Source of the DNA: Magnetospirillum sp.
Lineage (GTDB): Bacteria > Pseudomonadota > Alphaproteobacteria > Rhodospirillales > Magnetospirillaceae
DNA: 64,000 nt
NCBI GenBank assembly: GCA_024707145.1
Contig: JANQAI010000005.1
Span: 1,361,516-1,425,515, forward strand
Direction: 5' to 3'
The notes under the pieces were generated by a model. It saw nothing but the letters and a program-made list of their open reading frames with translations, was not told where the DNA came from and made no database searches. Of the stretch, positions 8,877 through 18,401 are shown in pieces (the first letter of the stretch is position 1; every line of letters starts with the position of its first letter). Made by a program: the position numbers and the translations under genes.

Positions 8877-10961
8877 GTGAAACGTTTTCTCCCGCGCCCG
8901 TTCTTCCTCCTCGTCCTCACCGCTGCGCTCTGGTTGCCGCGGGCGGTGGCGTCGGCGGACGCCGGGTGCGCGCAGATCGTCGAACGTTACCGCGGGTTGC
9001 TCGTTTCCGGTTATGCCCCGACGGCACAGGCGTCCGCCGGGTGGGACGCGACCGACGCGTCCAAGTGGATCGCTACGCTCGGCGCAGATAGCCGCTGGCC
9101 GGACATCGATTATGAAAACCGGGCGGGCGGTGCGTGGCAGACGCTCGTCCATCTGCGCCGGGTGCGGATTCTCTCTCGCGAAATTTCCCGGCCCGCGTCG
9201 CCGCTGTCTAACGACGCCGCTGCGGAGCAGATTATTCTGCGCGCTCTCGATCACTGGACGCAGCAGCGTTATCAAAATCCGAATTGGTGGCAGAACCAGA
9301 TCGGCGTGCCGCAGGTGATGCGCGACATCATCGTGTTGCTCGGTGACCGTTTGACCGGCGACCGACGCGCCGGGGCGATGGCCGTGTTGAAACAATTAAA
9401 GCTCATGGACGCCGGCATCGGCGCGAACACCGTGTGGAGCGCCGAACTCGCGATGATGGCCGCCGCGCTCGAAGACGACACGGCAGCGCTCGCCCACGCG
9501 AGCGCGCTCGTTGCGGGCGAAATCACGCAGGGCGGCGCGCAGGGCATTCAGGATGATTTCAGTTTTCACCAGCACGGCGCGCGCTTGCAGCAGTTTCATT
9601 ATGGCGCGTCGTTTTTCCAGGACACCGTGCGCATCGCGTGGTTGTTGCGCGGGACGCCGTGGGCAATTTCCGAGGAGAAAGTCGCGCTGCTCGCCGACTT
9701 CGCCGATCGGGGCAATTTCTGGATGAGTCGCGGGTCGGTCACGGTGCCGGGCACGCTGGATCGTGCCGTGAGCCGGCCGGGCGCACTCGCCGCGGCCGGG
9801 ATCGGTGCCGAACTCGCGTTGCTGGCGGACGTGTTGCCGGAGCGGCGAAACGAGCTCGGCGTCATGGCGCGCGTGCACGCTTCGGGGCGTCCGCCGCACT
9901 CGGGATTTCGGGCGTTTCCGCGTTCCGATTTCGCGGTGTCGCATCAAAGCACGGCCAGTTTTTTCCTGAAAACGATTTCCACGCGCACGGAAGTGACGGA
10001 GACGTTGCTCCGTGAAAATCGTCGCGGGCGGAAACTGAATTGGGGCGATCATTATGTGCTCACCGAGCGCAGCAATTACGTCGATCTCCCGCCCGTGTGG
10101 AATTGGGAGCTGTTGCCGGGCGTGACTTCCGCGCCGGACGTCGACTCGATCCAGGGGCGCGCGTTTGTGGGTGCGGTGAGTGCGGGCGGCTACGGCAACA
10201 CCGGCGCGGTCGCGATGGATTATGCGACGGGTCAGGGTGAAGTCACCACGCTGACCGCGCGGAAATTCTGGGCGGTGCGCGGGGGCACGGTGGTCGGGTT
10301 GATCGGGGCGTTGACGCGCACTGGTTCCGGCGAGCCCGTGCGCACCGCGCTCGATCAACGCCGGTTGCGCGGCGCGGTGACGATCGCGGATGCAGACGGA
10401 GTCAACGTCCTCGCACCCGGACAACACACGCGAAGTGGCGTGCGGTGGATTCATCACGACGGACTGCTTTACGTGCCGTTGGGGACGCAGCCTGTTTCAT
10501 TTTCGCTCGGGCCGGTCACGGGTTCGTGGAACGACGTTAACCTGAACTATTCGACGGACCCGGTCACGGAATCGATTTTCCTCGCGACGCTCGAGCATGG
10601 TAACGCGCCGGCATCGGCGGCGAGCGGCTTTGTGATTCTGCCGTGCGACACGCCGGCGCGCGCGAAGAAACTGATGAAGAAGCCCGGCTGGAGCGTGTGG
10701 CGCAATGACGCGGACGTGCAGGCGGTGCGCTTCGGCGACGACGTCTGGCTGGCGGCATTCTACGTGGCGGGAAAAATTTCCACGTGGCGCGGTGTCGAGG
10801 TGAGCGTGGACGCGCCGTGTCTGCTTTTCCACGAACACGGTGAATTGCGCGCCAGCGATCCCACGCACGCAGGCCGCACGATCCGCGTGCGCGTCGGCCA
10901 TAAGGATTACGCGATCGTCTGTCCTGCCGGCGGGAAAACTTCCGAACCGGTCCGCCTGTGA
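8877..10961 (+). CDS. Polysaccharide lyase family 8 (hyaluronate/chondroitin/xanthan lyase-like)
   Basis: About 694 residues, secreted. The GTG at 8877 was chosen because it gives a signal peptide (KRFLPRPFFLLVLTAALWLP); the ATG at 8790 lies before the hairpin. The N-terminal (alpha/alpha) toroid contains the PL8 hallmarks NPNWWQNQIGVPQ (catalytic Asn region) and DDFSFHQHGARLQQFHYGAS, where the His of QHG and the Tyr of YG match the catalytic pair. The C-terminal half is the antiparallel beta-sandwich (NWELLPGVTS). Family members cleave uronic-acid-containing polymers by beta-elimination. It is shorter than many PL8 enzymes, consistent with no extra C-terminal modules. No unsaturated glucuronyl hydrolase (GH88/GH105) was seen nearby. 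The frame is intact. Confidence 0.9.
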   Translation: MKRFLPRPFFLLVLTAALWLPRAVASADAGCAQIVERYRGLLVSGYAPTAQASAGWDATDASKWIATLGADSRWPDIDYENRAGGAWQTLVHLRRVRILSREISRPASPLSNDAAAEQIILRALDHWTQQRYQNPNWWQNQIGVPQVMRDIIVLLGDRLTGDRRAGAMAVLKQLKLMDAGIGANTVWSAELAMMAAALEDDTAALAHASALVAGEITQGGAQGIQDDFSFHQHGARLQQFHYGASFFQDTVRIAWLLRGTPWAISEEKVALLADFADRGNFWMSRGSVTVPGTLDRAVSRPGALAAAGIGAELALLADVLPERRNELGVMARVHASGRPPHSGFRAFPRSDFAVSHQSTASFFLKTISTRTEVTETLLRENRRGRKLNWGDHYVLTERSNYVDLPPVWNWELLPGVTSAPDVDSIQGRAFVGAVSAGGYGNTGAVAMDYATGQGEVTTLTARKFWAVRGGTVVGLIGALTRTGSGEPVRTALDQRRLRGAVTIADADGVNVLAPGQHTRSGVRWIHHDGLLYVPLGTQPVSFSLGPVTGSWNDVNLNYSTDPVTESIFLATLEHGNAPASAASGFVILPCDTPARAKKLMKKPGWSVWRNDADVQAVRFGDDVWLAAFYVAGKISTWRGVEVSVDAPCLLFHEHGELRASDPTHAGRTIRVRVGHKDYAIVCPAGGKTSEPVRL

Positions 10962-10971
10962 ACTGCTTTCC

Positions 10972-11988
10972 ATGATTTCTATGACTTCGAAAAAACCACG
11001 CGGACTCTTCGTCCTCGACGAGTGGGCCTACGATCAAATTTACGGTGAGGAACTCGGCGCCGCAGTTGGCGAACGGCTGGAGTTGGTTGCGCCGCCGATG
11101 ACGCACGGCGAGCTGACGAGCCGGCTGGAGGTCTTGCAGGATGTCGAGATCATCATGGGCGGGTGGGGCATGGGCGTAATGAACGAGGAATTTCTCGCCG
11201 CCGCGCCGAATCTACGCGCGGTGTTTCATGGCGCGGGCTCGATCAAGGGCGTGGTGTCTGACGCGTTCTGGCAGCGCGACATCAAGATCGTGTCGGCCTA
11301 CGTGATGAACGCCGTGCCGGTGGCGGAGTTCACGATCGCGTCGATTTTGTTCAGTTTGAAACACGGCTGGAAATATGCCCTCGGCATGCAGCGTGAGGGG
11401 AAATACCTGCGCAAAACCGGCGTGATGCCGGGCGCGTTTCGCACGACGGTCGGCATTATCTCGCTCGGCGCGATCGGCCGGCGCGTGGTGGAATTGTTGA
11501 AAGCGTTCGACCTGCGCGTGCTGGTTTACGATCCGCATTACACGCCCGCGGCGGCGAAGGAGCTCGGCGTGGAGCTGGTGTCGCTCGAGGAAATTTTCAC
11601 CCGCTCGCATGTCGTGTCGCTGCACGCGCCGTGGCTGCCGGAGACGGAAGGGCTCATCACGGGCGCGCATTTCGCGTCGATGCGCGAAGGCGCGACGTTT
11701 CTCAACACCGCGCGCGGCATCATCGTGCGCGAGCAGGAAATGATCGACGTGTTGCGCGTGCGCCCGGATCTGACCGCGGTGCTTGACGTGACGAAGCCCG
11801 AGCCGCCGCTGCCGGATTCGCCCTTGCTGACGTTGCCGAATGTCGTGCTCACGCCGCACATCGCGGGCGCGATGGATGAGGAATGCCGGCGCATGGGCTA
11901 TTTTCTCGTCGATGAACTCGACTGTTACCTGAAAGGGGAAACTTCCAAATGGCGTCTCTCGCGCGAGCAAATGGCGTGGATGGCATGA
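10972..11988 (+). CDS. D-isomer-specific 2-hydroxyacid dehydrogenase
   Basis: 338 residues, cytoplasmic; starts at ATG 10972 or 10981, 10-19 bp after the lyase stop, so probably the same operon. The NAD-binding Rossmann core is visible as VGIISLGAIGRRVVELL with the acidic residue in VYDPHY. The signature around the catalytic Arg/Glu/His triad is present: FLNTARGIIVREQEMI, AVLDVTKPEPPLPDSPL and LTPHIAGAMDEE. It would oxidise or reduce a 2-hydroxy acid or sugar acid. Its place behind a uronide lyase suggests reduction of a keto-uronate-derived product, which is inference. The frame is intact. Confidence 0.9.
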   Translation: MISMTSKKPRGLFVLDEWAYDQIYGEELGAAVGERLELVAPPMTHGELTSRLEVLQDVEIIMGGWGMGVMNEEFLAAAPNLRAVFHGAGSIKGVVSDAFWQRDIKIVSAYVMNAVPVAEFTIASILFSLKHGWKYALGMQREGKYLRKTGVMPGAFRTTVGIISLGAIGRRVVELLKAFDLRVLVYDPHYTPAAAKELGVELVSLEEIFTRSHVVSLHAPWLPETEGLITGAHFASMREGATFLNTARGIIVREQEMIDVLRVRPDLTAVLDVTKPEPPLPDSPLLTLPNVVLTPHIAGAMDEECRRMGYFLVDELDCYLKGETSKWRLSREQMAWMA

Positions 11989-12023
11989 GGCGCGTGGATA
12001 AAAAATTTTCAGCTGCCTTGGGT

Positions 12024-12071
12024 GTAGGTGGTCCGCTTGCGGGCCACGTTGCGCGCGAGCGCGCAACCTAC
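12024..12071. repeat. REP/BIME-like paired hairpin bounded by GTAG and CTAC
   Basis: GTAG (12024-12027) is followed by two adjacent 20-nt hairpins, each with a 9-bp stem and 2-nt loop: GTGGTCCGC-TT-GCGGGCCAC (12028-12047, one G-T pair) and GTTGCGCGC-GA-GCGCGCAAC (12048-12067, perfect). CTAC (12068-12071) closes it. A tetranucleotide GTAG at the foot of a hairpin is the known signature of repetitive extragenic palindromes mobilised by REP-associated tyrosine transposases; two inverted units form a BIME. No second copy or transposase was found in this window. Confidence 0.7.
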
Positions 12072-12084
12072 GGGAGCTTTTGAT

Positions 12085-13552
12085 TTGAACGATTCAACCC
12101 CTTCGCCCGCGTCGGAAACGCCCGCAGTCGCGCCCAAAAAGACGTGGACCGCGGGCACGCGCACTTACACGTTGGGCGGGCTCGTCGCGGTGTTCGCGTG
12201 GCTGCTCGTCGGCGATTTCGCGTGGGCGACGCGCGAGCGCTCGGTCGGGCCGATGGCGCAGTGGTTTCTCAACTCGCTGGATGTGCCGAACTGGTTGTTC
12301 GGCGTGCTGATCACTTCGTTTCCCGCGGCGCTGTGGTTGATCCTCGGACCGATCATCAGCGTGCGCTCGGACCGCCACCGCGGGCCGCGCGGGCGACGCA
12401 TTCCGTTCCTGCTCGTGATGACGCCCATCGCCGCGCTCGGCATCATCGGCATCGGGCTTACGCCGTATCTCGCGCGCTGGTTGCATGGCGTGCTCGCGCC
12501 GACGCACCGGGTGGGTGCCTGGTTGCACGGGTTGCTAGATGGCAGCGCGTCTCGGCGCGTGGGTGCTGCGCACCTTGGAAAACGAGATGATCGTGTCGGT
12601 GGTGTGCTTCGGCATTTTCTGGGCGCTCTATGAAGTCGCGACCATCGCGGTGCCGACGTTGCTCGGCGGCCTGATCAACGACGTCGTGCCCAAACCGTTG
12701 CTCGGGCGTTTCTATGGATTATTCCGCGCGGTCGGGTTGATCGACGGGATGATTTTTAATTTCTGGCTGATGGGTTTGGTGCCCACGCATTTCACGCTGA
12801 TGCTCGTCATCGTGGGCTTTACGTATGCGGCCGCGTTTTTGTGGATGTGTTACAAGGTCAAGGAGGGCGACTATCCGCCGCCGCCGCCGGAGCCGGAGAA
12901 ACAAAAGGGATTGAAAGGATGGTGGGCGGAATTGCGGCGCTATGTGCGCGAGTGTTTTACGAATCACTATTATCTCGCCGTGTTTGTGATGTGGATGATG
13001 GCGAGCCTGTGCTTCCAGCCGATCAACGTCTTCTCGCTGCCGTATGCGCGCAGCCTCGGCGTCGACATGGGGCTCTACGGCAAGATGCTCGCGCTGACCT
13101 TCACGATCTCACTCAGCTTTTCGTTTTTCCTCGGGTGGCTCGTGGATAAATTCCACCCGTTGCGCATGGTGATGTTTTCGCTCGGCGCTTACGCGGTGGT
13201 GACGATGACAGGCGCGCTCTACGCGACGACGGCGAACTCGTTTCTCGTGGCGTGGGTGTTGCACGGCGTTTTCTCCGGTTGCTACTACACGTGTGTCGCC
13301 TCGCTCGGGCAGCGACTTTTCCCGCACAATAAATACGCGCAGTTTTTCTCCGCCTCGAGCATCTTCCTTTCGCTCGCGAACATCCTGCTCGCGCCGTCGA
13401 TCGGCTGGTTGATCGACGCGACCGGTCGCGTGTATCGACTCACGTTTGTGGTGGGCGGGGTGCTCGCGTTGATGGCGCTGGTGTGCGCGTGGTATGTGCA
13501 CGGAAAATTTATGAAACTCGGCGGGCCGAAAGGTTACGTCGCGCCCGAATGA
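12085..13552 (+). CDS. MFS sugar transporter, one frameshift
   Basis: About 488 residues with twelve predicted transmembrane helices. The first half (from TTG 12085, LNDSTPSPASET) covers helices 1-4 with the cytoplasmic loop VRSDRHRGPRGRRIPFLLVM, a variant of the MFS loop 2-3 motif. The second half begins after a frame change near 12530-12545 and contains VATIAVPTLLGGLINDVVP and a long Pro-rich cytoplasmic loop (DYPPPPPEPEKQKG). Its stop overlaps the ATG of the next gene (ATGA at 13549), indicating translational coupling to the GH2 enzyme. Likely role: import of the mono- or oligosaccharides released by this locus. The frame change is probably a sequence error. Confidence 0.8.
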
Positions 13553-16363
13553 GTGTGATGCCTCCCTTTTCGTCGAACGATTCCGCAGTCCGCAGCCAGC
13601 GCCTTGACGCGTGGCAGCTTTATTTCGATCCGAGCGGCGCGACCGATCCGGCGCAATTGCCGGGCGATTGGCGCGAGCACGTGATGGACGTGAAAGTGCC
13701 GCACGTGTGGGAGCAAGTGCGGCCGAATTACGATGGCGTCGGCTGGCATCGACGCGAGCTGCACGTGACGGCGGGCGAACTTGCGGAGACGTGGCGTGTG
13801 CGATTTTCGGCGGTGAACTACCGGGCGGACGTTTTCCTGAACGGGCATTTCCTGATTCGGCACGATGGCGGTTACACGCCGTTCGTGGCGGAGCTCACAC
13901 CGCATTTGCGCGAAGGCGAAAACGAGTTGCTCGTGCGCGTGGTCGATGCGCCGCGCGAATACCCGGTCGAGGGATTGCAGAGCAGTCATCCTTTGCGGCA
14001 AACGGCGCTGCCGACTTACAAGGCGGGCTGGTATTATTCTTTCGGCGGACTTTGGCAACCGGTGCACCTGCTGCGCACCGCGAAGGTGTGGATCGAGGAT
14101 GCGTTTATCCAGCCGCGGCTGGCACCGCGATCGATTCGCGTGGAATACACGTTGGGTGCTTCGGGCGAGGTGCGCGCGGAAGGAAAACTAAATTACAGCG
14201 TGAAGACATCCACGGGCGGCGCCGTGCTCGCGTCAGGGGAAGTGCCCGTCGCTGCGCGCGGAGGAAGCTTCGACGTGTTGCTGCCGGAGGCGCCGCTGTG
14301 GTCGTGCGACGCGCCGAATTTGCTGACGCTGCATCTGAGATTTACGGGCGCGGCGGGCGTGGATGCGCGGAGCTGGCGCTTCGGGTTGCGCGGAGTTCAC
14401 GACCGATGGCTCCCGGTTTTTGTTGAACGGAAACCCGATTCACCTGCGCGGCGTGCTGCATCAGGGCGGGTTTCCGCGCACGATCGCGTTTCCACAGGAC
14501 GACGCGATGGCGCGGAAGGACATTCGCTCGATCCTCGACGCCGGCTGCAATCTCTCGCGCATCACGCTGCGTCCGGCGAGCGGGGCGGAACTCGATTTGT
14601 GCGACGAACTCGGGGTTGCTCGTGATCGGCGAGCCGCCGATCGGCTGGATCGCGCACGACGCGGCGATCGACGCGCGTTGCCTCCAGGAGGTGGAAGAGA
14701 TGATCCGTCGCGACCGCAACCGTCCATCGGTCGTGATGTGGACGTTGCTCAACGAATTCAGCGACACGGTTTACTTTAAAAAGAAAAGCCCCGCGGCGTT
14801 GATCGAGGGCGGCGTGCAAACTCGGTTTGAGTCTCGATCCGACGCGGTTGATGACGGGCAATTCGGGGCGTGGCGTGGGCGAGGCGGTGTCGGGCAATGG
14901 AATCTTTGGCCAGGGCAAACCGGTCGTCGCGATTCAGGACGAGCATATTTACCTGCGGAATTTTCCGTCGGCGGTCGAACTCGACACGCGCATCGTCTCG
15001 GTGGGCAAGGATGAACCGGGTCTGCTATTTGTGAGCGAGTTTGGCACGAGTGCGTTTCCCGACATGGATCGCGTGCTCGCGAATTATACCGAGGCGGAGC
15101 GGGCGCTGGGGTTGGAAGATTACCGGCAGATGAAAAATTACCGCGACGAGATCGTGCGCGGCTGGGACGCGTTTGGGCTCGCGCGGTATTTCGGGACGCT
15201 GACGAATTTCTATCATGCGCTCGGTTACGACCAGGCGGAGATGGTGCGGTTGGAGCAACGCGCGTTGCGGCTGAATCCGCGCGTGGCGGGCTACGTCATC
15301 ACGCAGGGTGCGGACGCTTCGAGCGAGTTTGGCGGGATCGTCGATCTCTGGCGCGAACCGAAACGGGTTTACGAGGTGTATCGCGAACTGAATCGCGAAG
15401 TCATCGTGTTGCTCGATACACCGGGAACGTATTTTTGCCGTGGGCGCGCGGGTGCGGTGGCGCGTCGTGGTGTCGAATCTCGCGGCCGGGCCCGCGCGCG
15501 GCGAGCGGACACGTGACGTTGCGGCGCGGCGCGCGCGAGGTAGGCCGGTGGGAGTTTGCGGGCGCGGCGGAGTGGAGTTCGCCGTTGCTGAGCGCGGAGC
15601 TCGCGCTTGATCAACCGGGCGCGTGGACGTTGCGCGCCGAGGCGGTGTGCGGCGACGTTGCGGTTGTTGACGAAGTCGTGCTCACGACGATCGCGGCGCC
15701 GAAGTTTGCCGGCACGCAGGTGTTGCTCATGGACAGCAGCGTGGGGCCGCATGGTGCGGCGCGTTCGGAGTTGGGTGCGTTGTTGGGCGGGCTCGGGCTG
15801 GAGACGGTGAAGTTCGGCAATCAGGCCAACGCGCCGCAGCTCCCGGTGCTCGTGCACCTGCGCGGCCGGGATCGCACGTTGAACTATTTCGAAAATCAAC
15901 GTGTGTTGCGGCGTGAAGTGGAGGCGGGGCGCACGGCGGTGTTCGTCGACTGCGATCTGGCGTATCTGCATTATTTTTTCGGCGAAGACACGCCGCGCGA
16001 GATTTATGGCAATGGCGCGTTCGCCGGGAACATGGGTTTCGCGTTCGACGACGCGCTGTTCGCGCACCTCGGGCCCGAGCGGCAGATCGGCCCGGCGTAT
16101 GGCGCGTGTTATCCGCGCATTCATCCGGCGGCGGAGGACGTGAAAAAGCCGGCGCGGAGATTCTCGCGTTGCATGCGATGCCGTATCAATTCGGCCGGCC
16201 CGACACCATCGACTGGGGCGCGACCCTCTACACCAAAGCGTATGGACAGGGCCGCGTGTGGGTGTGTTCGTTTCGGTTGTTCGAAGCGATCGCGGCGAAG
16301 GACGCGGTCGCGGTGGACTTGCTCGATCGGTTGCTCGCGGCGGCGCGCGATGCGGCAGTATGA
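13549..16363 (+). CDS. Glycoside hydrolase family 2 enzyme, about six frameshifts
   Basis: Reassembled length is about 938 residues, with no signal peptide. The N-terminal GH2 sugar-binding domain (VPHVWEQVRPNYDGVGWHRR) is followed by the Ig-like domain and the TIM barrel (FLLNGNPIHLRGVLHQGGFP). The barrel carries the acid/base Glu in MWTLLNEFS and the probable nucleophile Glu in LFVSEFGTSAFPDMD. After residue about 640 comes a C-terminal region with LLMDSSVGPHG and TAVFVDCDLAYLHYFFGED, resembling a glutamine-amidotransferase-like domain. Frame changes lie near 14392, 14612 (G4), 14805, 15432 (T5), 15505 and 16143 (A5). Specificity could be beta-glucuronidase or beta-galactosidase. It overlaps its neighbours by ATGA at both ends. 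Confidence 0.8.
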
Positions 16364-17445
16364 GCGGGGAAGTATTTCGTCCCGGCGAACTCTGGCTCGA
16401 TACAGACGGCGTGCCGATCAATGCGCACGGCGGTGGCGTGCTTTGCCACGACGGAATTTATTACTGGTTCGGCGAACACAAAATCGAAGGCCCGGCGGGC
16501 AATCGCGCGTATGTGGGCGTGCGCGTTTATGCGTCGACCGACCTGTATCGCTGGACGAACGCGGGCGTGGCGCTGGCGGTGTCGACGGATACCACCAGCG
16601 AGATCGTCGCGGGCTGCATTATCGAGCGTCCGAAGGTGATCTTTAACCGACGCACGGGAAGATTTGTGATGTGGTTTCATCTCGAACCGGCAGGCGCGGG
16701 CTACGCGGGTGCGCGCAGCGGCGTGGCGGTGGCGGATGCGCCGACGGGGCCGTATCGGTATGTTGGGAGCTTGAGACCGAACGCCGGTGTGTGGCCGCGC
16801 GAGACGCGGGCGGAAGAAAAGCGCCTGCTTACGGAAGTGGAATTTGCGGCGATCGCGCGACTGAAGCTCAACGGTGGGCCGCATCCGGAGTTTCCGCGCG
16901 ACTTGATTTTTCGACGCGATCACGCGGGTGGGCAGATGGCGCGGGACATGACGTTGTTCGTCGATGACGACGGGGCGGCGTATCACGTCTATGCGTCGGA
17001 GGAAAACGGCACGTTGCACGTCTCGGAACTGACGGACGATTACCTGCGTCCGGCGGGAAACTATGTGAGAATATTTCCCGGCGAGTTTCGCGAAGCGCCG
17101 GCTCTGATGAAGCGTGAGGGGCGGTATTTTTTGTTCACATCGGGCTGCACGGGGTGGCGGCCGAATGCGTTGCGCGTGGCTGTCGCCGATTCCATCTGGG
17201 GACCATGGACAGACCTCGGGAATCCGTGCGTCGGGGCCGCGGAGGAGATGGCGACGACGTTTGGCGCGCAGCCGACGTTCGTCTTGCCGGCGGTAGCGCA
17301 ACCGGGAGCCCTTATTTTCATGGCAGACCGGTGGTGTCCGCAAAACGCGATCGACGGACGTTATGTGTGGCTGCCGCTCGCGTTTGCCGGTTCCCGGCCG
17401 GTGCTGGCGTGGCATGCGCAGTGGAGCCTCGGCGGCGCTTTCTGA
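16360..17445 (+). CDS. GH43-like glycoside hydrolase
   Basis: 361 residues, no signal peptide, five-bladed beta-propeller type. It starts at ATG 16360, overlapping the GH2 stop (ATGA). Visible GH43 features are the opening GEHKIEG strand, the MWFHLEP blade, ARDMTLFVDDDGAAYHVYAS with an acidic pair, and FREAPALMKREGRYFLFTSG, whose Glu aligns with the general acid. The segment TSGCTGWRPN is typical of the exo-beta-1,3-galactanase-like and related GH43 subfamilies. It is the last gene of the run that begins at the PL8 lyase. Exact substrate is not assignable from sequence alone. Confidence 0.83.
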   Translation: MSGEVFRPGELWLDTDGVPINAHGGGVLCHDGIYYWFGEHKIEGPAGNRAYVGVRVYASTDLYRWTNAGVALAVSTDTTSEIVAGCIIERPKVIFNRRTGRFVMWFHLEPAGAGYAGARSGVAVADAPTGPYRYVGSLRPNAGVWPRETRAEEKRLLTEVEFAAIARLKLNGGPHPEFPRDLIFRRDHAGGQMARDMTLFVDDDGAAYHVYASEENGTLHVSELTDDYLRPAGNYVRIFPGEFREAPALMKREGRYFLFTSGCTGWRPNALRVAVADSIWGPWTDLGNPCVGAAEEMATTFGAQPTFVLPAVAQPGALIFMADRWCPQNAIDGRYVWLPLAFAGSRPVLAWHAQWSLGGAF

Positions 17446-17504
17446 AATCAGGGGTGGGCCAGAAAACTGAGTTCGCCGATGGAGCGATCCGCGAAAACGC
17501 CGGG

Positions 17505-18308
17505 TTAGCGTTCGATCTTCGGGCTCTGCCTGAGTGCGAGTGGTGCGTAGCCGAAGTGTTGTTCGAAGCTCCGGCGCAGCGCGTCGCCGCTGCCGAATCC
17601 GCACACGGCGGCGATGTCGGCTTGGGAAAGCGAGGAGGCGAGCAGCATGGCGCGGGCATTTTCGAGTCGGATGCGGCGGAGGACCCCGCCCGGCGTTTCG
17701 CCGTAGCGACGCGTGTATTCCCGGACGAAATGCTCGCGGGAGACACCGGCGAGACGGGCGATGTCTTTCAAAGTGCGGGAGGTGGCGGCGCGGTCGTTTA
17801 CGAGGCGGTAGCCGTAGTCGATGGGGTCGTCGTTCTGTCTGGCGGCGATCTGTTCGCGATGCAGCGACAGGAGCAATCTGCTGATAAGCTCGGTGACGTG
17901 GAGGTGATCGCGGAAGCCGCGTTTGCGCTGAAGGCGGACGATTTCATCGAGGATCAGGGTGCCCTCGCTTTTGGCGGGCATCTTCACGACCGCGCCGAAC
18001 TCGCGACGGAGGGCATCGAAAAGCGCTCGCAAGGCTCCGGGATGAAAGGCGACGAATTGCAGTCGATACGGCCCGGTGTCCTCGGGCGGATAGCCGTAGG
18101 CGCTCGCTTCGCGGTGCGTGAAAAGGACGGCTTCTTCGGCGGCGGCGAAAACGGATTTTCCTTTGGTCGTGAACCGGAGGCGGCCGGTCAGCGTGCGTTG
18201 AATCACGCAGGCGTCGTGTTCGGGCCGCCGGGAATTGTCCCAGCAATAGCGGGCGTCGTGCCAGACCTCCTCGGCGGCGGCGGCAATCGAAGCGAACACA
18301 GGGTCCAT
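17505..18308 (-). CDS. AraC-family transcriptional regulator
   Basis: 267 residues. The N-terminal part (about 1-150) is a cupin-like ligand-binding domain (TGRLRFTTKGKS). The C-terminal 100 residues hold two helix-turn-helix units (LKDIARLAGVSREHFVREYT and the second unit beginning LSQADIAAVCGFGSGDALRR) with the AraC signature. It is divergent from the GH4 gene, with 93 bp between starts, and convergent with the GH43-like gene, so it probably senses a sugar and controls GH4 and perhaps the upstream operon. Confidence 0.9.
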   Translation of the reverse strand: MDPVFASIAAAAEEVWHDARYCWDNSRRPEHDACVIQRTLTGRLRFTTKGKSVFAAAEEAVLFTHREASAYGYPPEDTGPYRLQFVAFHPGALRALFDALRREFGAVVKMPAKSEGTLILDEIVRLQRKRGFRDHLHVTELISRLLLSLHREQIAARQNDDPIDYGYRLVNDRAATSRTLKDIARLAGVSREHFVREYTRRYGETPGGVLRRIRLENARAMLLASSLSQADIAAVCGFGSGDALRRSFEQHFGYAPLALRQSPKIER

Positions 18309-18401
18309 GGACAGTTCATCACAAAATGTCGCGATATTATCAATAACGACCTGTTGGCAGGCCGCATTTATATCACGTATCGTCTGGGAACGTCATTTTC
18401 T
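18309..18401. promoter_or_regulatory. Divergent promoter between araC-type gene and GH4 gene
   Basis: A 93-bp AT-richer region between divergent starts. Toward GH4 a weak sigma70-like pair TTGGCA (18354-18359) and TATCGT (18378-18383) has an 18-bp spacer. An imperfect dyad (GTCG...TATT / AATA...CGAC, about 18328-18350) lies just upstream and could be an operator. Confidence 0.4.

Noticed and set aside
13549..16363. Programmed ribosomal frameshifting in the GH2 gene
   Set aside because: Six shifts in one gene, in both directions and mostly in homopolymers, do not fit programmed frameshifting, which uses one slippery site with a downstream structure.
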